Below are positions 1-15,200 of a DNA stretch of 64,000 nucleotides, one piece after another. This stretch comes from Bugulina stolonifera. Its lineage: Eukaryota > Bryozoa > Gymnolaemata > Cheilostomatida > Bugulidae. Under the pieces are notes generated by a model. The model was not told where the DNA came from. It searched no databases and saw nothing but the letters and a program-made list of their open reading frames with translations. The stretch is taken from positions 17,370,501 to 17,434,500 of the forward strand of contig OW285190.1 of the NCBI GenBank assembly GCA_935421135.1, written 5' to 3'. How positions within the stretch are numbered: position 1 is the first letter of the stretch; the number at the start of each line of letters is the position of its first letter. A program made the position numbers and the translations under genes.

Positions 1-164
1 ATAAGATTAGAACTAATAGAAAGTCATATTGAGTTGAGTGAACAAGGAACTAGTCAGACACTAGTAGCTACTCTGACTATACACTCATCTACTTTCAACT
101 CTACAAGTAAAGTATATAGTCTTATAAATATTCTACGATGAGAATATTCTAGAACTCTGTACAG
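1..164 (+). promoter_or_regulatory. Conserved 5' flank / 5' UTR of gene 1
   Basis: From about base 30 to the start codon this sequence is nearly the same as 41641-41772 in front of gene 2, far closer than the intron sequences are. Shared blocks include the segments around 30-90 and 140-164. A TATAAATA string is present at 123-130 in gene 1 but is changed in gene 2, so it may not be a real TATA box. The transcription start cannot be placed from sequence alone. The conservation suggests either a recent duplication that included the promoter, or constraint on shared regulation. Confidence 0.5.
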
Positions 165-231
165 ATGATGTATAAATACTATCAGATACTCTGTGGATGT
201 GCGCTGGTGCTACTACTTCTGGTAAATGGAG
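165..231 (+). CDS. Gene 1 exon 1: signal peptide
   Basis: Encodes MYKYYQIL followed by a hydrophobic Cys/Leu/Val run, a typical secretory signal peptide. There are two adjacent Met codons (165 and 168). Gene 2 has only the second, so 168 is the preferred start. The donor is GTAAGT at 232 and the exon ends in phase 1, matching the phase-1 border of every downstream ectodomain module. Confidence 0.8.
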
Positions 232-3200
232 GTAAGTCTCTAACAACAGAGAATATAATAATTTATGTCCATGTGTGTTGTTCAAGAGATATACACTACT
301 CCTTGCCATTAAACATTTTCTATTATCTCAAACAATCCAACAGTATTTTACAGTAACATACAATTATAAAACTAACACCACATACTAGTAACAGTGTACA
401 GGTAATATTCATGTAAGCCTACCATCTCCATTGTACATTTAGTAGATATTTTGCTCTTACTATACCTACCTCACTATATGTGGTAGACAGTGGTGGAACT
501 GATGCTCATCATATGCTGCTGCAGTTAGAACGTTATAAAGTGCTGATGGAACCAGTTTACTGTCAAGAGGTCTTAGCTCAGTTATTAACTACCATTGGTT
601 TTCTCTGTATTTTATTCTCACAAATTGAAAGGGCTGAAACCAGTAAAAAAAACTTCACTTTTTAATTCGCATGCTGTGAACAATGCCTATAATCAGTACC
701 TAATGAGTTATTTACAATGCAGTGTAAACATATATGTACATGTAGGGCCTACATGTAACAATTAATTATAAACCCCAAGAGGTAACAACTTTTACTGGCA
801 ACATTACAATATGACACTTCCAATGTGCACAGCTGATGACTTTCTGAATGATAACCAAATGCAAAGATGTAATTATGTAATGGCACTAACCAGTTAGTAA
901 TTGGTCTACTTATATACTCCTACCTTGAAATTAGACTGCTACCAATTTTTCTGTCTAAAATCCGCAAAGATCAAATTATTGGTTATAAAGAATAAAATTC
1001 AGTAAATACCCAATAATGTCACCCATAACTCGAATTACTATTAAGTGCAGAACATTATCATAAATGCTTCATCAAACCCATCTAACAGCATCATTGTACA
1101 CAATTTTATTATATTATATGTTTTGTGGTACATGTACATGACTTGTACAATAATGTTTGTAGGTAGATCAACTCCTACCAACAAAGCTAGAGGTAAAGAT
1201 ACAGCATCATCCAGTCCAAGTGCAATCATTGGTAGGAATCCTTCTATAGTAGTAGATGGTGTGACTGAAGACTCTTCAATTGGTGCTGGAACTGCGTTAA
1301 ACTGTGCTGACTGTTTCTACATAGGAGTATCAGCATCAGCTCACCACTGGAGGGTAGATCTTGGGAATCAATACTTTATAACACAAGTTAAAGTATACGC
1401 TGGTAGGTATGCCTCCATGTATATACCGCATAATACCTACTATAATAATAGATGGATAGAATTCACAAATTAATAACAATGTTACGTTGCTTTATAAATT
1501 AAAATTATACCTTGAAACAAATAATTTGATAATGGCATTTATTACCAGAACATGTAGTGTATAACTTGTATACATTTATACCTCAGTGAGACATCCTACA
1601 TGCACATATTCTAGATGCAAATGATTTAGATGCAAATGTAGATTGTGTTTTTGGTTTCTGTAATTACTTGAGATGCATCACTCATTGATTAATTTTAGCA
1701 ACTCTTTCAAATGTTTGTATTGTTTTATCATCTTTATCTAAAATTGCTATCAGTGCAATAATATGTGTTTTGGTTGCATGTAGAATTCAATGTTTGTTTG
1801 CTATATTCAGCATTATTTTTGCTTTTGCTTGGACCAGCAATTAGTCTATACATTACAAAGATAAAGGTGACCATTCTGGTTACTCTAAAATATCTTTTTT
1901 CTGAATTAACAATAATAATCTATAGCCAATTCCATATTTCTCTCCTCTGCTTGAAGAGTTCCATGGAACGATCCATGGGTGCAACCTACGTGTAATAGTA
2001 CACCAAATTTCATCATCAAATAACCATCACAGCTCAGTGACCTTTAATAGTAAAACAAGAGTTCAAAATCTTTCCAAAACTAAATTTATAGTACTAATAG
2101 TATAAACACACCTTGGTAATTATTATACCGAAGAGGAAGTACATGTACATGTACACCCATTAGCATACAAGCACTTGCATCTAAACAGCCTTTTTGGTAA
2201 AAACAAATGAAATGTTTTTTGCCAGTTTATTGAATAATTCTTTGAGATTTTGTAATCTATCTTATAGCCCATTATACTAGGATTATCTCTTGCAGCTTTG
2301 GGACAATTACATGTACAAAATATGTACCACTGTTGTAGGTAAAATATCATACAAAATGTCAAGTGCTACTATCCTAACAAGGGGAGATGAGTCACCATTT
2401 GTAGATCCATCAGTTCATCCAGATCAGTGGAATCAGATATACTCTGGTAGTAATGTTAATGGAGAGTTTACTAAGACACTAGACACTGCTGTGTATGCTA
2501 GACATGTAGCAGTAACTGTACCAATCAGTGCACAGTTGGTACTGACAGAGGTGGAGGTCTATGGATATAGTAAGTCATATCAAATATTGGTCTATCAACC
2601 CCACAGAGAGTTTACTTAGCTCCAGCACAATATGTATGCTGCTCTGAGCTTAATCAGCCTGCTACAGCTCACCACATTTTAGTAATTAGCATCATCACCA
2701 ATGTTAAGGAACTGGAGCTTTGTCAACCGTCCTGAATTTTTATGTTTCAACCAGCAAAGACAGCATCATCAATGGATGCATCAATGCTAAATCATGTTAC
2801 CTGTATTTTCCATACTTTTGATGATAATTATCATTTTGTGATCATAAAATCTCTCCCTCTTTTACTTATTACCTCTCATGGTATTTATAGCTGTAGCTGA
2901 GTTCAAACCAACAAATCTACAGATAACTCAGGTTACATCAGACTGTGTTACACTGAGATGGAATCATTCGTATGATAAGGCTAAGTACCAGGTATTATGT
3001 TTGTACTTCCTACCTACACAGTAACAAAAATGTGTTGAATATTTACTCATCATTATTATGTGTGACTTAGAGCTAAAATTGAAAGAGCTATATCTAAATT
3101 TAGCTGGCAATGCATTTATATATAAATTTGGCTGGTAAATGTTGACAAAGGGCATAAAGGAGAGATTCAGTATTACCTATACCCTATACTAGTTGTGTAT

Positions 3201-6200
3201 GACTATTAGAATTAATCGTATTTAATTTAATTTACTACACTGTATAATCACTGTCAGCTTTTATTTTGTAGTGAGTAGATCATTCTAAAACAGCTCATCC
3301 TGCTCCCTTGTCAAAAGTAGGGAGTACTATAACTCTATTCCTTACCACGTGCTGTTATGCTGTAATATTTACAGTATAAATGTGGGAGTATCTCATGGAG
3401 ATCCTCAGATAATACTAGTCCTCCTGCACTGTGTGGAATATCACCATATGCTGGTATGACATGTAGAGTTAGAGTTAAAGATTTAGCTGAGACTGAAGTA
3501 ACAAAAGATACTAAGTGCTCGGGTTAGTTATGTTTATAGCAGCAGCTAAAAAGTATGTTATGTCTAAAATTTATGATCTCTGGTATACCTTTTCTTCACA
3601 CATGCAATAGGAGCAGGTGCAATTTCACATGATTTTGACATGATCAGGGTTCTTCAGTAAAATTAGAAATATAGAAGCTGTCTCCCCCATTACAATTTGT
3701 GTTACCCACAGCATGACAGGTCTTTGAGAGGGTTGGTCGATGGGCTTTGAAAAAGTAATAATAATTCCATACTTCAGACCATATTTGTTATAGGTTAGGT
3801 CACATGACTGAGTGTCTCAATAGTACTTACATGTAAGTTAGAGCATCCGAGTAACGCAGCTAGACTAATTCATATTATTGTAGCTATAGTGTGTAACAAG
3901 CAATTTAACAAAAACTTATAGACATCTGCAGACTCACTGCTGTTTAAAATTGTATGTTATGCAATTAAGTGCTGTAAAACTATGGTTTCAAATCCCATGT
4001 GAGGATGGGTTATTTCTACAACTGTGGAAGCAAGTCTCTGACAGGTCATAAAAAATTCTCTTGTAAGAAAAATTATGCATACTGTACTACACGTATATTT
4101 ACGAAATGTGACTGAGTTGCAAATTTTGAATTTAGTTGAACTTTATGCTTACCATAGTATTATTACTTTGACTGTGATTAGCTACAGGGCACCAAGACTT
4201 AGGCAAAATAATGCCTTCACAATACAGACGGTTAAACAGAAGTCTAATCTTACAGCATCTAATCCTGATATACGCTTGTATTCTACAATGTACATGTATA
4301 TATTGCAATTTCTATCTGAATTCCCAATGTGCCTAATCTTTATGGCATGTGCTATGTACATGTCTATGGACTATAATACATGCATAACAAAATGCTTTCC
4401 AAGACCAGCATCACATTGTATAACCTAGTAAGATGAACTACTAGATGGCAAATTCGGTTCAGTTTGTTCTCCTTCCTACATTTTGCTACATGCAATATGC
4501 CACAGAAAAACAAAGTCTTTACACCGGAGCACTGGATTTGATAAATCATATTATAACAAAAGACGAAACAGTCTACGGTTAACGGTCTGCCATCCTCCAA
4601 TCAGATTTGGGGTCAGAAATTGAGACGAGTCATATATGTTGCTATGCTGCCGGTCAGCTTCCGGCTCTGGGTGGTGCTAGCACCTTGGGACCAGGTCCCC
4701 TTGCATCGCTGCCGGGGCGGGTCCCTAGCCTTAGGTCCTCGGTCCCGGCCTAGAGTGGGGTGGCTACTCGACCCACCCCACCTGACACATTGGTGTTGGA
4801 ACTCGAGCTATCTATGTGAAGTTGTCTTCTTAACACAAGGGAGCACAACTCCTCATAGAGTCATTGTAACATTCCTGTGCCACCAGAGGTCCTGTACATG
4901 CGTGATCACAGCACATGAACACAAGCCATCATTACATGCGAGCGAAGCGAGCAACTAATGCAGTGAGACTTGCGTCGCAGACCAAGCACGAAGTGCTTGT
5001 ACATGTAATTAACATAGCAAGTTCAAATGTAGTGCTGCTTGTAAATCCTCAAAGTTCGTGATTGTAATTGTAAAGTAACTAAGAGAAATGAATTCAACTG
5101 TTGAGTACCTTGTAGAAATACATACACGGTTATACAAAATATGCTCTCTAAATGCTGCTGTTTGAATAGATTTATAAACGAATACCCCTGTGCAGAGTCG
5201 AATTCCAATTATATGATTATTAATATGTACTTTTTGAATGTGGTATGCCAATGACAGCTTCCCACACACATAAAAATTAGTATTGTTTTACTTCTGCCAT
5301 TAGAGATCTGCTGGTCTGACATGGTTTTCTTGAAGGCTAATATTTACATGTACACGCTAAACAGACAAGTCAGTATGCTACGTGTATATGCATGTATATG
5401 TGAACACATTTGACTGTCTTTTAGATTTCGACATCCCCCAGCCTACAGGTCTATCATTCGGTTCCCCGATTAAGGTGAAGAACAGTGGAAGATGGAGATA
5501 CAAATACATAGTTACATGGAATGTACGTAGGCCTATTAGAAAACAAAGATTGATTTACTAAAACTATAAATATAGCAATGAGTTACAAGTAATCCAAATT
5601 TTAACTGTTTAAGTATTAGCTGCGAGTTACAATATACTATACAACCATTTGTCTGTGTTTCAATGATTGGTAAGATTATTTTCACTCTCTGACAGTAAAT
5701 ACAGGATTGTATACTATTGTAAATATAAGCTGTAGCAGATTGATTAATAAATTCCCTAAAACATCTAGCAAGTGATATACTAGAATATTGATTGTTTGTA
5801 GATTTCCACATGAGACTCAGTGTGTGTATCCCAAAATTGTCACCACAGTCTTATTGACATAAATAATACTATGATTTATAGGTTCCCACATATTACTCAG
5901 CATGTCTCCACTCTAACAATCCATACCAATGGAAAGCAGACTCATATTCAAAGACACCTCACAAACCAAACAGTTGGGATCTGATCAGAGATGGTGGTGT
6001 TGATGTAACTATTAGAGTCTGGGTGAGAAATAAAGCTGGAGAACTCTCTACACCAGCTATTAAGAGTATGACAACTCCTACTGATATACGTAAGTTATGT
6101 GTATGTACATGTACAATGTAACTACAATTGTTGAACCATCACCTTTTGAGTATACTATTGCTAAGCCACAATCTTTCACATGTACCTTTAATATACAAAT

Positions 6201-9200
6201 GTTAAATCAAGTATTTTATCAAAACAGGGTAATGTTCAAAAGTCATTGCGCAGCAGTTAGACTTATCACCTAACCCATGTTGCCAGAGCAAAAATATGAC
6301 AGTGTTCACTTCTTTACCAAATTACAAATATTTTATTTACTGTGCAATACATAGGCCTACATGTTTAATCTATTGGAAGCATGGTGAAATCCAATGACAC
6401 AAATTCTAGATAATTGCTTCAATTAATTTTCAATTATTTTATCTAAACCACGTATGACTGAGGATTATATTTTATTTACAATTAAAACTCTTGATTCTGG
6501 CAACAAGATTCGTGGCTATGCATTCTCCGGTAGTCTATATTGATTGCAAGGGCATAAATGCAGGCTGAAAATGTACGCAACCAGATTTGTACATTTTTCT
6601 GGTAGACACTGCGCAAATATTTACCTGGAGTTAACTTATTACATGTATTAGTATATGCAAAACCCTTTGACTTTGTTCGGTTTTCTGACTTTCAAAATTA
6701 AACTATTTTTACCACTTGAAAAATTCCTAAAGAATGCAGAAACTTTCTAATTGGAAAGGACAATTGCTTTGTGGAACAAAAGTTGAACATGTATTAGGCC
6801 TACTACATGTATAGTACTAAAACAACTAAACTGTGTGGATCACACGATGTTAGAAATCTGTTTTGATGATTAACAAAATAGGTTGGCATCAAAAACAGCT
6901 TTTAATTCAAATAATGGCTAACCAGCTGGCTTTATAAGTTTCTTTAGTAATATTTTACTTCTTGGCATGTGTTGTACACCTCTCTTCCAAATGTTTTGCA
7001 GATTCTAGCCCCATAAATGACTATGAGCAAAGTAACAGGCCACATTAGGTGTACATGACCATGATTAATAAAATTCGTATGACCTTGAAGGTTGTGCTTA
7101 TTGTTGTTCAATATTTCCATAAGATGAGCTGATATGATTCCCCTACTCAGTTTATGCCTAACACTTCCAATTAGTCATTGTGCATTGAATGTACTGTTTA
7201 ATTGGTGGTATAATCAAATTCAAGCTCTATTTGCATAAATAAAAAATATTTGAAGATGGAGCATTTTACATGTACATGTATGATGATCCGTTATATTCCA
7301 TACAAGTGGTAACTTCCACATTTTAGGTGGCATAAATAAACACACTGTGTAACCTTATATAAAATATAAATTCAACATCGAACAAAATAAGTGTATATAT
7401 TGTGGGTGCAAAAAATTGCCAAATTATATTGCTTTTTTGTAGAGCCAATAACAAACCACAATAATGTATTCACTTCTATTTCTTTACAGCTCCTCAAGTA
7501 GCACCAAGAAACTTCCAACTGTCAGCTGTATCTCCACATTGTGTTAGTCTAAATTGGGATCCTGTGCAGTATCCTAATGGACCAGAGAGTGGTATTGTGT
7601 ATCAGGTAATAAAATTGTGGTAACCACATGTGCACGTTCATGTTAGTGGTTAGAATCCACAAGTACTTTAATAGACCTGAATAATATATATAACTTCTTT
7701 TAGCACAAATGTACCTCCTTTGGTTGGACAACCATACCAAATGATAAAACAGTCTGTGGTTATCCAGCAAGTACTCTGGTTTCCTGTAAGATTAGAGCTA
7801 GAAGAGAGAGTAACAGTGATGGAAACAGGGACAGTGAAGAGACTGGTGTAGAGAGAATGACTACTTGTAATGGTTAGTTGTTGTACATGTATACATGTAT
7901 TGTTATGATTTAAATCTGCTGGTTCATCTACATGTATCTTTTCCATTCTAAGAATGGGAGGGCTGATCTGTGCAAAGAGCGATAGGATGATTCTGAAAGT
8001 GTATATATCGGTATTAAAGTAGTCATTGTTCATTCAGTCAGGAAGAATGCTAACTATTGTTACTGTGACATTGGTTTTTGGCTGATCTAGATGATATTGC
8101 AGAACTGTGACAAGTCTAATGAAATATGTGTAATGTATGTGATACAGAAAACCAATGAAATATACACTATACAAGTCATCTGCGAGTACTTTCAACCAAA
8201 TGTATACTGTTATTATGATGCTAATTTTATAAAATTCAATATTGTTCCCACAGATCCATTTGATGACTCCAGTCTACAGATCAGAACTCCTACACGAAAA
8301 CCAGACTCTGGTAGGAAGAGATGGAAATACACAGTCTCATGGCAGGTAATATAAATATTGGTAAAAAGAAAATATTCCCTGATAGTTACCGCTGTTACTG
8401 TTCTACTATTTTAAGTGTGGATGTATTGTATAATATTGTTGTCTGTTCCACTATTTGTTACATAATTACAGATTAAAGGCAGTAATTTCTGCAGGCTACT
8501 TGATTGCAGACATTTCTGTATGCACAATGTTTCAGATACGTTCTGGCTACAACTGTGACAGATCTTCACCAAAGTATAAACTAGAAATTGATGGAATTGC
8601 AAAGCTCAGTAGCTCTGCACAGACTAGCTACTCCTTCTATACAGATGGATATGTTGGTGTTACTGTTAAATTTTGGTTGGTATATACAAATGGAGATTTG
8701 TCTGCTCCTAGGACCAAGTCAATAACAACTTCTACTGGATTACGTAAGTATATGTAAACCTACATTGTATGTGTAGATGGCTGACCAATCAGAAGGACAA
8801 AAATTTTATTTCGAAGTTTACAATGAATACAGCCCGGCATAAGAAATAGAAGTGGTAGATATTGCAACAGGCTAGTAAACTCTATCACTGTCCACCTTCA
8901 TCACAGTTATAAATGTACTGTTTACATATTATTTATTGGGTTTTAGCTCCTCAAGTAGCACCAAGAAACTTTCAACTAACACCTGTATCCCCATACTGTG
9001 TTACTTTAAGTTGGGATCCTGTACTGTATCCTAATGGACCAGAGAGTGGGATTTTATATCAGGTAATCATTGACGATAAGGTACTATTCCAATTCACTTA
9101 ATTACTAATTTTGTAGAAATAATCCAATATTGCCATAATATTTACCACAAATACTTTGCGCTTAAGCAATTGCAGCTCAGCATGGGGGACCTTACTGAAC

Positions 9201-12200
9201 TCAAGTAAAACATATAAGGCTTTTTGCTGTGTTTAGATATCGCTCATAATAATTTTAGTGGTACTGCTTGCCTACTAGTTGTATATTTTTGTATCAAATA
9301 CACCGATACCAATTTCATGCATTGGCCTCCATGTACTGTATCTTACTAATCTGAAGTTATATAGTTAGAAACAATATATTTTGGCTATCTTGTCTAAGCT
9401 CATTAGTTTTCGTTTTACATTATACATGTATCTCTGGTGTGAGAAAATTCATTTGCAAAATATCATTTACATTGTATATGTGCTATATTCCAGTACAACT
9501 GTAACTCTCTTGGCTGGACAAACATACCAGACGAGAAGGAAGTATGTAGATTCACACCAAACACTGGGATAGCCTGTAGAATTAAAGCTAGAAGAGAGAG
9601 TAACACAAATGGGAATAGAGACAGTGAACTGACAGATATAAACAGAGTGACAACTCCTTGTATATCCAGTAAGCTCATTAGCTGGAATTGGCGCAAACTA
9701 CAATATTATGTCAGTATTAGGCTACACTTGTTTAAGAATGTATGTACATGTACATTGTATGTCATTATTCAGGAAAGCAATCTGTTTTTTCTCGTATCAT
9801 TTTTATATATACATGTATACACACACAACTAATTATAATACAAGTAAGAATAGAAAAAAAATTCGACTTTTCTATGAGCAAGTTTTAATATAAAGCACCA
9901 TTCACACACCTTATATGTTTTACATGAACAGATTGTATAGAAAATAAGTTGTTACAAGGCTGGTGCAGTAGGCTACTGCCATCAGGTGCCTCACTAACAG
10001 AATTAGGACTGGACTAGACTCTAATTTACCCTACAATAATCACGTTGAGCATGAACTTGACATCTTATTTAACCTGTCATGTGTTTACTATTTCACAGAG
10101 CCTCCTTCACCAACAGATCTGGCATTTGGTTCACCAACACAAGTTACTCATTCTAGCAGAAAGAGATGGAGATACACTGTCACATGGAAGGTTGGTACAA
10201 TGGTACATACATATATGTGTTTCAGGGGCGGATTTCCAATTTACAGACCCCCCTCCTGTTGGGGGGGCGCTGTAAGCCCTCCCCCAGTGGAGTCCGGGGC
10301 GGAGCCCCAACCGCCGAAGCTTTTTAGGCTTCATAGAGACCATGAAAACTTGAAACTAAGGACTAAAACATGAAGAGGATCCTTTGTGCTGGGGGATTTC
10401 AAGCCTTGGGAAAACTCTCACTCTTGGACGCTGGAGGCAGAAAGTTATGCTATGAAAAACTAAAAACTGCGCTTGATAGTAATTAATAGATATGGTATTA
10501 AATAATTTTTTATACAAAAACTCATACAATTAATAGTTATAACATCAACAATATTGTTTAGGCTGCATTACAAAACAAGAAAATGACAACCTAAATGATT
10601 ACAATTTTCAAATATTGAATTAAAAAAATGTAAATAATTATTATTTATATTTCATTAATTTAATATTTTAAAATTATAATCATTTATATATTATATTTTA
10701 AAAAGACAATCATTGTAAGCAACATTAGGATTATCATTCATAAGATAATCATAATATTCACGATGTTCTGTCGTTAAATAAAAACTAAATTGAAAATTCA
10801 TATATTCAAAACTCTGACTGATAGTTCCTCTTTTCCCCCAATCTGAATCTCGAATCTGGGATCTAAGAAAATTCAAATAATCATAATGAAATATTGAATA
10901 TTCGCAACTCTGAGTGATAGTTCCTCTTTTCCCCTAATCTAGGAAATTACTCAGAACAAAACAGGAAAAGAGAATTAACTTTGCTAAAAAGCAAAGTGGT
11001 ACAATTAACTCTTTCTGGAAAATGTAAAGGTGATATTATTAGACTTATTTTGATTAATCTTTTAAGCAATCACCGATTCATTCAGTGATTTAGCCAAGGA
11101 AACTTTGACTGTACAGTAAACAAGAATGTCTACAAGAAGTTTATTGATAGCACAATCAATTGACTTTGCTGATCTACCTGAGAGTTATATGCAGGAATAT
11201 GAAACTTAAGCTATATTTACTGCGATCCTAATAAGTTACTATGGAAATCATGGCGACCTCCATAGAAAAGCTTTCTAAATGGGAAAATCCTCGAATATGG
11301 TCAAAAATCAATAAATTTCAATTTTTTTTTTAGCAAATAAAAGGGGAGTCGCGAGACCCTGGCGACCTACAGTAAATCCGCCTATGTACTTATTTATTCA
11401 ACCATTTAATCTATTGGGTTGAGACCTCATTTATTAGCTTGTTAATCTCAACCAATAATAGAGTTATCACACTGTACAATGTGGACTTGAAAATAATGAA
11501 AGCGCTGGATTCGTTAAATTTTACATTGTTTCCTGTAGGAACCTGACACCTATGGTTGTATTCACCCAACCAACCCATACAAGATACAGATTGATAGTGA
11601 TTCTCCAGTAACCAACCATAACCAGAACTCATACATTCTGTACAGAGATGGAGGAGAAGTCGTAACAGTTAGAGTCTGGTTAAGAGATAAGAATGAAGTT
11701 CTATCTGATATTGTTATTAAATCTTTCACTACTTCAGTGGTTAACCTCCGTGAGTACAACCTACTGACAGTTTTGTTATTTACCTACCCAATTCCAGTAC
11801 AATTTGTTAAGTAACATAACATCATGAAAGCATTGGCCTTTCTTCTTCGTATTGTAATGATGAAATGTAACTCTAAACTCAGCCTCCCGACTACATGGTA
11901 CTTGTTATGAACATTCATTGCATTCAACTTGCCTGTGTTAACTTGTCTGTGTAGTAAACTATCACTTATATACTTATAATGTGCATTACTGAGCAATTAT
12001 GTCCTTTTTATACCCATGTAAAGAGGGCCGACCTCTTAGAATTACTTGATATTCATCCTGCACATGAATTGGATGATTTTAAGCATCTTTTGTTGTCCCA
12101 AAATGTTTTGGATTGACCTCAGGCTTTCGGCCGCCATGTTGTTGCGCAATTTTCCGGACGACACTAAGTCGGCCTTTTACGACACTACGTCGGCGTTTTT

Positions 12201-15200
12201 ACCGGAACTTCCTCCGAAAGCTCTTACAGTATATAAAGCACATTGTTTCTATGTTCATTGTCTCAGTTGATGCTTGGATCTCAATAAAGACACTTCTAGT
12301 ACTACTTATACAAAGTCTTCACTTCGTAGTATTGGTCGCTCCAGTCGTCAAGGTCTGCGACTTTGCTTCCCGAGCTTCCTGCTATGTTGGAACATACTCT
12401 TTCCCAGTATAGCAAACAAGCATTGACTCAGGACCACGTGGGTCGTCTTGAGTAGTCATTGAACTACTAGTACCTGTTGATCTTTCATGTAACGAGAATA
12501 CCTAGTACCACTCATAGGTTCTTCACTTTGGACAAGGGGTCGTCTTGGGACGACATCACAACCCCCAAAAATCGTTACAATACTATTCACTTTATTGTTG
12601 TATGCATTAATCATGTGCTTAAATATTGATTTTGTCCGTGATAATAATAATAATAAATTTTACCGTACTTTTATCTTTACAGCTCCTCAAGTAGCACCAA
12701 GAAACTTCCAACTAACAGCTGTATCTCCATACTGTGTTAGTCTAAGTTGGAACCCTGCACTGTATCCTAATGGACCAGACAGTGGAATTGTGTATCAGGT
12801 AATAACAATATATAGCTAAGAGAGTTTAAAAGCAAAGCCTGAAAGAGGATATTTTATTAAAATTGACATTACATTGGAATTAGTTAAAAGTCTCACATTC
12901 CACCACAAAAACTTTTTAAATGCAGTTAAACTAACATTTCAGTTCAAATGGTACTATTTTAGTACAACTGCGACTCTCTTGACTGGACAAACATACCCAA
13001 TAACAAGGAGGTCTGTAGATTTACACCAAACATTGAGGTATCCTGTAGAATTAAAGCTAGAAGAGAGAGTAACACGGATGGTAATAGAGACAGTGAACTG
13101 ACAGATATAAAGACCGTGACAACTCCTTGCTTAGACAGTAAGTTACTCAATCTAGCAAGTATTATTTCTATAAATAGATTCAAGGGCCGATATTCTCTGT
13201 TTTTTACAGTTACAAATGGAACTCTTTATTCGATTATCATTACATATTGTTACAGTTTATACACTCGTTTAACTGCCTATAGCTTATGGATCCAATTGAT
13301 TAACAACTGAGTAAAACACAAAGTTAGTAGTCATGGTCTAGCGATTTCAAGTAATTGAAATTTTACTGATGTGGAAGTTTGAGTAAAAAAGGAGGTAATG
13401 CAATTACTGTTTCTTCCACAGAGCCTTCTCCACCGACTGGTCTAATATTTAGATCCCCTAAACAAGTACGTAATTCTGGGAGACAGAGATGGGAGTATAC
13501 CATTAGTTGGCAGGTAAGCATGTGTTTCTATGGTGCCACATTCATTTTAAAACAAGATTATAAAACAAGGTACTGCTTTTCATCAAGATTCACCAATTGT
13601 AAAAAAGCAACTAAATGCCATGATAGACTTATGTATAAATGCATGATATTGGTGTATTATAGATGATTCTTATAAATAAAGTTGTCTGCCTATGATTGCC
13701 TATGTTTGTTTGCCATAATCAAGTAGTAAGTTGTTTGGGTAACTAAGTTGTAAGTTGGTGTAACCAACTGGTGATTGGTAGTAACCAGTCTAGTCATAAT
13801 TATGGTCGTAATTCTTAATCAATAATGGCTTGCCTATCCATAGTGCAATTAGTATTTATATATTATCATCACTGACTACTCAGGGGCGTAGTTTAGAAAA
13901 ATTGAGTGGGGAGGCAGAAAGTCGGGTGGGAGGGGGGTGCGGGGGGTGGGGTGCGGGCACCCCCCGCAAATGCACGCGCAGCGGAAAATTTTCAAATCTC
14001 ACTCTCTGAAGTGCAAAAATTAGACATAGCAGCAAGTTAGTTCTAGCATCACTACAACAAGTACTCATTACTACTTCTGCTTAATAAAGTTACTACTTCT
14101 GCTTAATAAAGTTACTACTACTTGCAACAGGAGTGAAAGTGTTACAGTACTATTACTAGTTAGTAGAATTTTATAATAACTACAATACTGCATGATTGTA
14201 TATTTTACAAAGAGTCCATAGGCACAAGTGTATTTTTTAAATTAAGATTTTCAAATTTTAGTAGCTGATCAACAACTGTGGTCATTATAAATTAATGTAA
14301 TGTAATGTATGTAAAATAAGTATTTTTGCAAGAAAAGTGTAGCAGCCTATTAAAGTTAAGATAATATTAATAGTGTAATTATATTAATTATATATAAATT
14401 TAAAATTAAAATATTTAATTAATATTGTATTATGTTATTTTTAAATTAGTATTTTTCCTTTACAATACACATTTAGTTGTTAGCAGTGAATGTAGCAGTA
14501 GAGTAGTAGCTGTCAGTAGAGTGGCAATTGCTGGAATGAATGACTAAAATGAATGGAAACACTTTTAATTATATTACATTAAAAGAAAAAATCATAAATA
14601 TTTTTAAAAGAAGCCAAGATAATATAATATATAATATTGGAATTAAATTTCATGCATCTGCTCGTAGTCAGTGACAGGGAAGAAACCACCTCATTGATAG
14701 CAGTGACTTACAAATTGATTCACCTGATTCAACTGTTCACTACTTTTACTTTCACATTTATTATTTTTTCCTTGGTATAAATAACTAGCCATAAAAATAT
14801 TTATTCATTCATTCACAAGATCGCAAGTTTTTAACCTTGGCATAACCATAGAGTCTTTTAGCAGATTACATAGTTTTATGGGCCTCTTTCTGTGCCACTT
14901 GCAATGTAGTGATTATTCCAGGATTACTGGTTATTGTTACGCCGCAACACCATAGAGTTAAAAGTAGAGTGATAAAGCCATAGAGTTAAAACTATAGAGA
15001 TAACGCTTCGGTCGCAAACCGGAAATGAAGCAAATATTAAGGAAAACAGTGTCAAATTTTCAAAAGTAGTGTTTTTAGGCCACTTTATTTTGAAAACAGG
15101 GGCAGCAGTGCCTCCCTGCCGCCCCTTAAAATACGCCCCTGCTACTACTTTTTGTATACCAATGATACTGATACATCATGGTACCGATACATCATGGTAC

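Noticed and set aside
3950..4005. B-box-like string GGTTTCAAATCCC as a tRNA gene
   Set aside because: No matching A box or cloverleaf was found.
4075..4428. 117-codon open frame in intron 5 of gene 1
   Set aside because: AT-rich composition, no recognisable domain, not conserved in the equivalent gene 2 intron.
4620..4958. 112-codon open frame in intron 5 of gene 1
   Set aside because: It lies inside the GC-rich repeat; the second copy of that repeat does not keep the frame.
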